Below the pieces are notes generated by a model. That model made no database searches. It saw only the letters and a program-made list of their open reading frames with translations, and had not been told where the DNA came from. Below are positions 6,915-13,002 of a DNA stretch of 13,156 nt, in pieces; position 1 is the stretch's first letter, and every line of letters starts with the position of its first letter. The translations under genes were made by a program, and so were the position numbers. This DNA comes from an uncultured Blautia sp. (GTDB taxonomy: Bacteria; Bacillota; Clostridia; Lachnospirales; Lachnospiraceae), in NCBI GenBank assembly GCA_946629475.1, contig CAMOXX010000055.1, positions 1 to 13,156 of the forward strand. Reading direction: 5' to 3'.

Positions 6915-7954
6915 TGCTGGTCATCCTCCTTTCCGCTGCCTGCGAATGAAGCAAAACTGTCGATGGGATACATCGTCTGGGTACTTCCGTCGCTGATGAT
7001 GATTCTTGTGTTGGGGAGCACGTCCTCCATTGCCTCATAGAACATCCTCTGCTTTGTGATCAGCGGATTCAGGGAATACTGTTCGTACATGGCATTAAAG
7101 CGGGCAACCTGTCCTTCCGCCTCGGCGATGCGCGCCTGCTTCTGGGCTTCGGCATTCTGGATAATCTTATCCGCGTTTGCCTCGGCGGCCGGAAGCTGCT
7201 CGTTCTGGTACTGCTTTGCATTGTTGACCGCGGTATCCTTGCCCTGCTTTGCGGTCTCGACGGCCTTAAAGGCTCCGACGATCTCGGAAGTCGGGGGCTC
7301 GGCGTCCTGAACAGTGATGTTGATGATCTGCAGTCCGATATTCTGTTCAGCCAGGGATTCCTGGAGCTTTTCCTTAACCTGGGCCTGAATCTGGGATTTC
7401 CCTACCGTGATCGCGTCGTCGACGGTGAAATCGATCACGGTGGAGCGGATTGCGGCAAGAGCCATGTTTTTCAGGATCATCTCCGGTTCGGCGGAATGAT
7501 ACAGATAGGCCACGGGATCCGAGACCCTGTACTCCATATAAAAATCAATGTCGATCAGGTTAAAGTCCGAGGTGATCATGATACCCTCGGTGTCGACAGT
7601 GAAGTTCTGGCCGTCATTATTGACGGCGTATCCGATTCCGGTTCCGTGAATGGTGGTGTCGACTTTTTGGACATTCTGAAGAAACGGAATCTTGAAATAC
7701 AGTCCGGCTGTATCGGTGCGGACGTGCTTGCCGAACATGGTGACGACCGCGGCTTCCTGTTCGTCCACGCGGTAATAGCTCCCGGAAATAATGGAAAACG
7801 CTGCAATCGCGAGAATGACCAGACCCGCGATCAGCGCTCCTGACGGGAGCTTTTTCGGAGGATGCAGCTTTCTTTTCGGTGCTTTGTTTGTACCGGGAGA
7901 GCCGGGCTCCTCCGGCTTTTTATCGTCCATTGTAAAGTTTACTTCTCCGTCCAT
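6911..7954 (-). CDS. hflK: HflK, SPFH-domain membrane protease modulator
   Basis: This encodes a 347-residue protein, first gene of the operon. A short hydrophilic N-terminus rich in Pro and Lys (residues 10-37) precedes one membrane helix (39-57). The SPFH domain follows (SYYRVDEQEAAVVTMFGK, LYFKIPFLQNVQKVD), and then an Ala/Gln-rich coiled-coil region (about 225-290) with KIIQNAEAQKQARIAEAEGQ, typical of HflK. The INITVQDAEPP stretch is a well-known HflK-type signature. E. coli HflK is longer (419) because of a Gly-rich N-terminal region that is absent here. The ATG at 7954 has a near-perfect AAGGAGG (7960-7966) at 5 nt. HflK and HflC form a multimeric membrane assembly that limits access to FtsH; here they share an mRNA with an exporter. 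Confidence 0.92.
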   Translation of the reverse strand: MDGEVNFTMDDKKPEEPGSPGTNKAPKRKLHPPKKLPSGALIAGLVILAIAAFSIISGSYYRVDEQEAAVVTMFGKHVRTDTAGLYFKIPFLQNVQKVDTTIHGTGIGYAVNNDGQNFTVDTEGIMITSDFNLIDIDFYMEYRVSDPVAYLYHSAEPEMILKNMALAAIRSTVIDFTVDDAITVGKSQIQAQVKEKLQESLAEQNIGLQIINITVQDAEPPTSEIVGAFKAVETAKQGKDTAVNNAKQYQNEQLPAAEANADKIIQNAEAQKQARIAEAEGQVARFNAMYEQYSLNPLITKQRMFYEAMEDVLPNTRIIISDGSTQTMYPIDSFASFAGSGKEDDQQ

Positions 7955-8001
7955 GGTTCCCTCCTTACCAGTGATTGAGTGGTGGATAGTTCCTTTATGA
8001 T

Positions 8002-8030
8002 AGACTACACCATACTGGCGGATTTGTAAA
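8002..8030 (-). promoter_or_regulatory. weak candidate promoter of the hflK operon
   Basis: On the minus strand TTTACA (8030-8025) is followed after 17 bp by TAGTCT (8007-8002). The -35 is good but the -10 matches the consensus at only three positions. TATCAT at 8002-7997 is an alternative -10 without a suitable -35. The operon must start in this gap, but the exact promoter is uncertain. Confidence 0.35.
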
Positions 8031-8039
8031 TAATAGTTG

Positions 8040-8068
8040 TTGCAGTCCGGCCTTCCCTGTGCTATTCT
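8040..8068 (+). promoter_or_regulatory. candidate promoter of the PfkB-family kinase gene
   Basis: TTGCAG (8040-8045), a 17-bp spacer and TATTCT (8063-8068) preceded by TGC (extended -10) form a moderate sigma-A site. Transcription would start near 8075 and leave a leader of about 105 nt before the ATG at 8180. Confidence 0.5.
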
Positions 8069-8163
8069 AAGGAACTGTCACGAAATAACTTGTGCATTTT
8101 GCTTGTCTGCTTTCCCGATTGCGGCGTCTGAAAGCCTCGTCGATGTAAGCCGTAAAAACGTAC
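8069..8163. repeat. candidate dispersed intergenic element in the kinase leader
   Basis: The stretch beginning AAGGAACTGTCACGAAATAA and ending around CCTCGTCGATGTAAG lies between the kinase promoter and its ribosome binding site and has no coding sense. From memory, very similar stretches recur between genes in Lachnospiraceae genomes. Only one copy is present here, so repeat status cannot be shown from the window. A small hairpin CCGTA/TACGG stands at its right end, just before the ribosome binding site. Confidence 0.3.
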
Positions 8164-8171
8164 GGAAGGAG
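8164..8171 (+). promoter_or_regulatory. ribosome binding site that fixes the kinase start
   Basis: GGAAGGAG ends 8 nt before ATG 8180. It overlaps the in-frame GTG at 8171, so that GTG cannot be the start. Confidence 0.8.
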
Positions 8172-8179
8172 TGAAACGA

Positions 8180-9130
8180 ATGAAGAATACAGATGTCATC
8201 TGCATCGGGTCCGCGGTGCTTGATATCACGGCATTTCCGATAAAGGACCAGAAGAAATGGAAGGAAAAGCAGAGAATAGAAAAGATCCGGGCAGACATCG
8301 GGGGAGATGCCGCGAATCAGGCAGTGCGCCTTACGGATCTGGGGCTGAAGACGATTCTGTTTACTGCAGTCGGGGATGATCCGAACGGTCAGATTCTGCA
8401 GTCAATGCTTGAGAAAAGAGGTGTGCGGACGGAGCATATAGCAGTCAGGGAGAACTGTGCAACGGGAACCGCACTGGTACTGGTGAGTCAGGATGGAGTC
8501 CGCCGCACATTTTCTGTGGAAGGAGCCCACAGCACGCTTGCGATGGAGGATATAGAAGGTCTGCTTGAGAAAAGCGGAGATTATTTTGAAAGGAATAAAG
8601 TAAAAGCCCTCACGATCGCCAGCATCTTTTCGATGCCGTTTCTGGAGGGCCGGGGTCTTTTTGAACTGGTACAGGAGGCGGAAAAGCACGGGGTGCTGAT
8701 CTTCGCGGATCTTGCGTCGGACAAGCTCAAGCAGGGAATGGCAGGTGTGCGGAGACTGCTGCCGTTCATCGACTGGTTCATGCCCAGCATGTATGATGCG
8801 TATGAGATGACCGGGGAGGAAAGCCCGGAAGGAGCAGCAGAAGCTTACAGGCTTGCAGGAGCAAAAAATGTAGTGATCAAGCTCGGGGAAAAGGGGTGCT
8901 ATTTCCGGACTGAAACCGATTCGGGCTATATCCCGGCACCGGAGGTGAAAGCAGTCGATACCACCGGCGCGGGGGACTGTATGAATGCGGTGTTTATCAG
9001 CAGAATCCTGAAGGGGGAAGAAGTCAGGACCGCCCTTGCAAAGGCGTGCCTCGGCGCATCGCTGAGCACAGAAATTCACGGCGCTTCGGGCGGAAGAATC
9101 CTGGAGAAGGATTTAATCCTTCCCGTCTGA
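8180..9130 (+). CDS. PfkB-family carbohydrate (or nucleoside) kinase
   Basis: This encodes a soluble 316-residue kinase of the ribokinase/PfkB superfamily, which moves phosphate from ATP to a sugar or nucleoside hydroxyl. The N-terminus VICIGSAVLDI is typical. The first PfkB signature region reads GGDAANQAVRLTDLG (41-55), with the substrate-binding Gly pair followed by Asp-Ala-Ala-Asn. The second signature DTTGAGDCMNAVF (260-272) carries the anion hole and catalytic base Asp266; Cys-Met replaces the common Ser-Phe after the Asp. The length is normal. The substrate cannot be assigned, and no transporter or regulator for a particular sugar lies nearby. The gene stands alone on the plus strand. 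Its last 18 bp overlap the 3' end of the convergent AI-2E family gene. Confidence 0.9.
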   Translation: MKNTDVICIGSAVLDITAFPIKDQKKWKEKQRIEKIRADIGGDAANQAVRLTDLGLKTILFTAVGDDPNGQILQSMLEKRGVRTEHIAVRENCATGTALVLVSQDGVRRTFSVEGAHSTLAMEDIEGLLEKSGDYFERNKVKALTIASIFSMPFLEGRGLFELVQEAEKHGVLIFADLASDKLKQGMAGVRRLLPFIDWFMPSMYDAYEMTGEESPEGAAEAYRLAGAKNVVIKLGEKGCYFRTETDSGYIPAPEVKAVDTTGAGDCMNAVFISRILKGEEVRTALAKACLGASLSTEIHGASGGRILEKDLILPV

Positions 9131-10267
9131 TTCTGCCGGGGAAGTTATTTCCTTCTCCTTTTCTTTTTTTGTGATCCAGTCGACATAAATAAAGTCGGAT
9201 ATTGCCGCAAAGGGGATCGACAGCAGGATTCCGGGTACTCCGAACATACGGCCGCCGACGATGATGCAGATCAGGATCCACACATCCGGAACTCCCATAA
9301 GGCCGCCGAACAGCTTCGGCTTCAGGATGTATCCATCAATCGTCTGAAGAATGATCGTGAAGATCAGGAACCATAATGCGTACCACGGGTTGATGAGAAC
9401 CAGGATGAAGGCGCCGACGACAGCGCCCAAAATCGGACCGAAGGTCGGGGCGAGGTTTGTCACGCCTACTACGGTGGAGATCATGATTCCGTAGGGAATT
9501 CCTGCAACCAGATGGAAGATCAGGTTTGCGATTCCGATGATCAGGCCGTCCAGCATGTCGTAGATGATAAAGTGGATCAGAATATCATTGCAGCGGTTCC
9601 AGAAATCCGCCACAAGATGATATTTTCTGTCCGGAAGCAGGGCTGTCATCATGCGCCGGATGCCGGCCACAAGGCGGTTTTTATCGACCAGAAAGTAGAT
9701 GGCCAGGATAAACGAAATCACACCGTTGAATACACCCATTCCAATGCTGTAGGAGGTATTCAGGATCCGGTTGATGTTTGCCGGAAGGGTGCTGCTGACA
9801 TTCTCCAGCAGATCATCTCCCATGGTGATCAGGCTGGAGATGTCGATATTCCACTCTCTGGTATATTCCTCCAGCTTTTTCAGCAGCTGCTGAAGCGTGT
9901 CGGCATATTTGTCAATGTTCGACACGAAGGTGACAATGCTGTCGATAATCTGAGGAATCAGTGCAACGAGAAGCACAACGATGAAAACGATCAGAGTGAT
10001 CAGGGCAAAAATAACGGAAAGGTTCCGCCGGCGCTTTTCTGACCTGACATGCCGGAAAACTCTGTTCTGGAACAGATTCGACAGGGGATTGATCACGTAG
10101 GCGAGAATGACTCCCAGAACGACCGGGGCAAAATAGCTCAGGAACGTGTCAATTCCGCGCCAGACGGACGGGAAATGGGTAAGAATCACGTAAAACAAAA
10201 CTGCCGCGCAGAGGGCAGCGGTGCAGGCAATCCATCTGTTGTCCATCCAGTTTTTCTTCAGCTTCAA
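9113..10267 (-). CDS. AI-2E family transporter (PerM/YdiK-like)
   Basis: This encodes a 384-residue membrane protein of the AI-2E exporter family (TqsA/YdiK/YtvI type). Members are variously proposed to move autoinducer-2, Na+ or other solutes. Helices lie near residues 13-30, 40-60 and 84-108, then comes a long amphipathic stretch (about 110-185). A C-terminal cluster of helices carries the conserved YGIMISTVVGVTNLAPTFGP, GYILKPKLFGGLMGVPDVWI and GVPGILLSIPFAA motifs. The tail is charged. The start codon is TTG (10265-10267), supported by AGAAGGA (10274-10280) at 6 nt; the first ATG (codon 8) has no such site. Its promoter is strong and lies next to a divergent one for the amidase gene. The actual substrate is unknown. 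Confidence 0.92.
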   Translation of the reverse strand: MKLKKNWMDNRWIACTAALCAAVLFYVILTHFPSVWRGIDTFLSYFAPVVLGVILAYVINPLSNLFQNRVFRHVRSEKRRRNLSVIFALITLIVFIVVLLVALIPQIIDSIVTFVSNIDKYADTLQQLLKKLEEYTREWNIDISSLITMGDDLLENVSSTLPANINRILNTSYSIGMGVFNGVISFILAIYFLVDKNRLVAGIRRMMTALLPDRKYHLVADFWNRCNDILIHFIIYDMLDGLIIGIANLIFHLVAGIPYGIMISTVVGVTNLAPTFGPILGAVVGAFILVLINPWYALWFLIFTIILQTIDGYILKPKLFGGLMGVPDVWILICIIVGGRMFGVPGILLSIPFAAISDFIYVDWITKKEKEKEITSPAESDGKD

Positions 10268-10273
10268 TATTTA

Positions 10274-10280
10274 TCCTTCT
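10274..10280 (-). promoter_or_regulatory. ribosome binding site that supports a TTG start
   Basis: On the minus strand AGAAGGA lies 6 nt before TTG 10267, and nothing comparable precedes the in-frame ATG at codon 8. The TTG is therefore the likely start of the AI-2E family gene. Confidence 0.7.
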
Positions 10281-10316
10281 TTCTTATTATTAAAAGTTTC
10301 TCATTCTGCCCGTTCA

Positions 10317-10351
10317 CAGCATCCTCAACTCGGAATGCTTTGCATTTCATT
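10317..10351. repeat. degenerate partial copy of the 76-bp repeat
   Basis: The stretch starts CAGCATCCTCAACTCGG and continues AATGCTTTGCATTTCATT. It aligns with the junction of two units in the array at the right edge: CTCAACTCGGAATGCT is identical and the flanks differ by a few substitutions and small gaps. The remaining part of the unit, including the GACGC hairpin, is absent. It covers the predicted transcription start of the AI-2E gene, and its AATGC/GCATT hairpin would be at the 5' end of that mRNA. Confidence 0.75.
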
Positions 10352-10377
10352 ATAATATCTAATCTGTGGGATTGCAA
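10349..10377 (-). promoter_or_regulatory. promoter of the AI-2E family gene
   Basis: On the minus strand TTGCAA (10377-10372), 17 bp and a perfect TATAAT (10354-10349) make a strong sigma-A promoter. Transcription should start near 10342 and give a leader of about 75 nt. Confidence 0.75.
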
Positions 10378-10392
10378 ATACTAAATGGGGGC

Positions 10393-10421
10393 TTGCCGTT
10401 GTAATGAGATTTTTATATAAT
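10393..10421 (+). promoter_or_regulatory. promoter of the Ig-like/amidase gene
   Basis: TTGCCG (10393-10398), 17 bp and a perfect TATAAT (10416-10421). Start of transcription near 10428 excludes the in-frame ATG at 10420 as the start codon and agrees with translation from 10468. Confidence 0.75.
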
Positions 10422-10451
10422 GATCGAAAGTCGGGCAGGTATGTCCGGATC

Positions 10452-10458
10452 AAGGAGG
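10452..10458 (+). promoter_or_regulatory. ribosome binding site that fixes the amidase start
   Basis: AAGGAGG stands 9 nt before ATG 10468, whose product begins with a proper signal peptide. The upstream in-frame ATG at 10420 lies in the -10 box. Confidence 0.85.
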
Positions 10459-10467
10459 TTGGGTTTT

Positions 10468-11805
10468 ATGAGACGGTCGCTTTTTAAGAGAAAATCCCTG
10501 ATACTGCTGCTCCTGATCGGTGCTTTCTGTATCTTTCTGCCGGTTATGGCCCATGCATCTGAAAAAGAGGCATCGCTCACCCTGAGCAGGAAAAAGGCGG
10601 TTCTGTACCCGAAGGTCAGCGGGCGTTCAACCTTTACCCTGAAGGTAAAGAAAAATGGTGCAGCGCCGGGAAAAATCAAGTTTTCCAGCAGCAACCGGAA
10701 GGTGGCGAGGGTCAGCAGCAGGGGTGTGGTCACAGGTGTTTCAGCCGGGAAAGCCGTGATTACCGTGTATGCGGGTAAAATTAAGGCCACCTGCACCGTT
10801 ACCTGCTATAATGCGTCCCTGAAGATTCTTTCAGCGTCTGATGTGACGCTGAAGAAGGGAAAGACGCACAGAATCAAGGTGAAGACAGCACCGGGGAATG
10901 CCCGGGTGACATACCGGAGCTCTGCCCCTGACATTGCATCGGTGAATTCATCAGGTAAAGTGACGGCAAAAGCTCCGGGAAACGCTGTGATTACAGTAAA
11001 AAGCAATGGAATCACCAGAAGGGTTGCGGTGACGGTGCCGGGCAGCGGCCCGTCGGTGCAGGAATTACTATGGAATCCCCAGTGGGAGTTCGCCGGGCAT
11101 TCGATCATCCATACCGGGAGCGTAAAGCTGTACAAACCGGCGGTTTCAAACGGAATCGTTGTGGCGGTGAATGCGGGGCATGGAACCCAGGGAGGAGAGA
11201 GTGTGAGGACGCTCTGTCATCCGGACGGAACGGCAAAGGTGACAGGAGGGTCGACAGCTGCAGGGTCCGTCTATGCGGTATCGATCTCCTCCGGGATGCA
11301 GTTCCTCGACGGAACACCCGAGGGGACTGCAAATCTTTCCCTGGCGCTGATTGTGCGCGACAAGCTGCTGTCTGCGGGATTTGAAGTTCTCATGATCCGG
11401 GAGACAGCCGACAACCAGCTGGATAATATCGCAAGGACGGTCTTTGCCAACCAGTATGCCAATTGTCATATTTCGCTTCACTATGATTCCAGCAGCTATG
11501 ATAAAGGCGCTTTCTGCATTGGAGTGCCCTCGGTTGCTTCCTATATTGGCATGTATCCGGTATCGCTTCACTATCAGGAGAGCAACCGTCTTGGAATGAG
11601 CCTTATTTCCGGCCTTTCCGGTGCGGGAGTAAAAATCTACGGAAGCGGTAATTTCCCGATGGATCTCACACAGACTTCCTATTCAAAAATTCCTTCCATT
11701 GATCTGGAAGTGGGGGATGCCGCATCGGACCGCTCTTTCTATACACAGTCGGTTATCGCTGACGGCGTAACGGCAGGAGTGAAGGCATTTTTTGGACGGC
11801 CATAA
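10468..11805 (+). CDS. secreted N-acetylmuramoyl-L-alanine amidase with two bacterial Ig-like domains
   Basis: This encodes a 445-residue exported cell-wall hydrolase. The signal peptide is clear: RRSLFKRKS, a hydrophobic core, and a probable cut after AHA (residue 30). Two Big_2-type Ig-like domains follow, about 36-112 and 117-191, each with the usual pattern of S-S-N/P-x-x-(V/I)-A-x-V followed by G-x-V-T-(G/A) and G-x-A-(V)-I-T-V. The amidase_3 domain spans about 229-441. Zinc ligands are probably His238 in NAGHG, Glu285 in PEGTANLSLA and His338 in ISLHYDS; the catalytic Glu is probably Glu414 in IDLEVGD. It cleaves the bond between MurNAc and L-Ala of peptidoglycan outside the cell. The stretch between His238 and Glu285 is longer than in short amidases such as CwlV and contains a Gly/Thr/Ser-rich segment. 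It is transcribed alone and converges on the alcohol dehydrogenase gene with a 4-bp gap. Confidence 0.9.
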   Translation: MRRSLFKRKSLILLLLIGAFCIFLPVMAHASEKEASLTLSRKKAVLYPKVSGRSTFTLKVKKNGAAPGKIKFSSSNRKVARVSSRGVVTGVSAGKAVITVYAGKIKATCTVTCYNASLKILSASDVTLKKGKTHRIKVKTAPGNARVTYRSSAPDIASVNSSGKVTAKAPGNAVITVKSNGITRRVAVTVPGSGPSVQELLWNPQWEFAGHSIIHTGSVKLYKPAVSNGIVVAVNAGHGTQGGESVRTLCHPDGTAKVTGGSTAAGSVYAVSISSGMQFLDGTPEGTANLSLALIVRDKLLSAGFEVLMIRETADNQLDNIARTVFANQYANCHISLHYDSSSYDKGAFCIGVPSVASYIGMYPVSLHYQESNRLGMSLISGLSGAGVKIYGSGNFPMDLTQTSYSKIPSIDLEVGDAASDRSFYTQSVIADGVTAGVKAFFGRP

Positions 11806-11809
11806 GGGA

Positions 11810-12958
11810 TCATGAGGCGAGGCTCCGCAGGATGTCGTCGCACATCTCCGGAGTGATGGTGCCCCATCCTTTCAGAATACTTGAATTGTTGATCCAGCGG
11901 GAGTGTTCCCTCTGAATCTCCTCTTCGGAGACCTGGGGCTTTATGCCGGCGAGCAGTGTTCTGATGATGCTTCCGAATTCTTCCGGCGTGATCCCGACAG
12001 CTTCAAAAAAGGATTCATAGATCTCAGGTACTGCATCCCGGTTGATCCGGAGGAAAGCGGGAAGGAAGACGGCACAGGCAAAGCCGTGAGGAATTCCGTG
12101 CTGTTCAGTCATCAGGTACCCCATGGTATGGGGCAGGCATGTGCCGGTTATGTTGATGGCGAGGCCGCCGTAGATTGAACCGTGGTACAGAGCTTCGCGG
12201 TCCTCCCACGACAGGAGAGGCCTGCCTGATTCTGCGGAAATACCGGACGGGGAGGAGCACTTGACGGCAAGGAGCCGAAGCGCCGGCAGCAGGAGCCTGA
12301 CGGAACGGACAGAATAGCACTGTGAAATCTCGTTGGCATTCCGGCTGAAATAGCTTTCGACGGCGTGGGCCAGGGCGTCAATACCTGTGGAAACGGTGAA
12401 GCCGGCCGGGAGGGATTCTGTGTAGGAAGGATCTCCGAACGCGGCGGCCGGAAAGATCTGCTCATGGTGAAAGCTCTTTTTACGGCCTTCGGGGACGGTA
12501 ATGACAGAGACCTTGGTAACCTCGCTTCCGGTTCCGGCAGTTGTCCCGACCGCGATGACAGGCAGAGGCCTGTTCGGCCAGTGAAGGCTGTAAAGTTCCT
12601 CACGTGTGAGACCGGGGTTCGCGGCAAAGACGGAAATGCACTTGGCTGCATCCAGGGGCGATCCTCCTCCGATCCCGATAACCAGGGTACACCCGGAGGC
12701 CGAAGCTGCCGCCCCTGCTCTCATGCAGTCGGTGAGGAGCGGATTCTGCGTGATTTCGTCGAAGAGTTCAAAAGTGATGCCGTTCCTTTCCAGAACTTCT
12801 GTCACATCATCGAGCGCTCCGCATTCTTTTGCAGAATGCTTTCCCGTCACGATGAGGGCTTTGTTTCCGTATCTGGTAAACTCGTTTTCGTGCTCTCTGA
12901 TACACCCTTTTCCGGTAAAAAGGCGGACGGGCATGAAACTGTTCATTGTCATAATCAT
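11810..12958 (-). CDS. iron-containing alcohol dehydrogenase
   Basis: This encodes a 382-residue group III (iron-type) NAD(P)-dependent alcohol dehydrogenase, a cytosolic enzyme that interconverts alcohols and aldehydes or ketones. Visible motifs are GIGGGSPLDAAK (95-106, dinucleotide binding) and GTTAGTGSEVT (138-148). The four metal ligands are Asp194 and His198 in GIDALAHAVESY, His277 in CLPHTMGY and His291 in IPHGFACAVF. The length is usual. The start is not certain: ATG codons 1, 3 and 5 (12958, 12952, 12946) share one ribosome binding site, AAAGGA. Codon 3 has the better spacing (about 9 nt), codon 1 only about 3. The substrate could be 1,2-propanediol, butanol, ethanol, glycerol or others; the context gives no hint. 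A TATAAT box lies upstream at 12985-12990, close to the 76-bp repeat array. Confidence 0.92.
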   Translation of the reverse strand: MIMTMNSFMPVRLFTGKGCIREHENEFTRYGNKALIVTGKHSAKECGALDDVTEVLERNGITFELFDEITQNPLLTDCMRAGAAASASGCTLVIGIGGGSPLDAAKCISVFAANPGLTREELYSLHWPNRPLPVIAVGTTAGTGSEVTKVSVITVPEGRKKSFHHEQIFPAAAFGDPSYTESLPAGFTVSTGIDALAHAVESYFSRNANEISQCYSVRSVRLLLPALRLLAVKCSSPSGISAESGRPLLSWEDREALYHGSIYGGLAINITGTCLPHTMGYLMTEQHGIPHGFACAVFLPAFLRINRDAVPEIYESFFEAVGITPEEFGSIIRTLLAGIKPQVSEEEIQREHSRWINNSSILKGWGTITPEMCDDILRSLAS

Positions 12959-12984
12959 TATTCCTTTCTTGCAGCATGATGGTT

Positions 12985-12990
12985 ATTATA
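12985..12990 (-). promoter_or_regulatory. -10 box of the alcohol dehydrogenase promoter
   Basis: A perfect TATAAT is read on the minus strand, 26 nt before the most upstream start codon. The matching -35 position (about 13008-13013) falls inside the first 76-bp repeat unit and reads GCGCAG, a poor match. The promoter is therefore either weak, activator-dependent, or formed differently. Confidence 0.5.
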
Positions 12991-13002
12991 AAGCGCTGTG
13001 TA

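Noticed and set aside
8171..8179. GTG start for the kinase
   Set aside because: The GTG overlaps the ribosome binding site itself; ATG 8180 has ideal spacing.
9131..9170. Intrinsic terminator after the kinase gene
   Set aside because: There is a T-rich run, but the only stem in front of it is about 4 bp (GGAA/TTCC), too weak to call.
10420..10467. N-terminal extension of the amidase from ATG 10420
   Set aside because: This ATG overlaps the TATAAT box, has no ribosome binding site, and would bury the signal peptide.
12365..12979. Plus-strand open frame of 204 codons antisense to the alcohol dehydrogenase
   Set aside because: No ribosome binding site or recognisable domain; explained by codon bias of the real gene.
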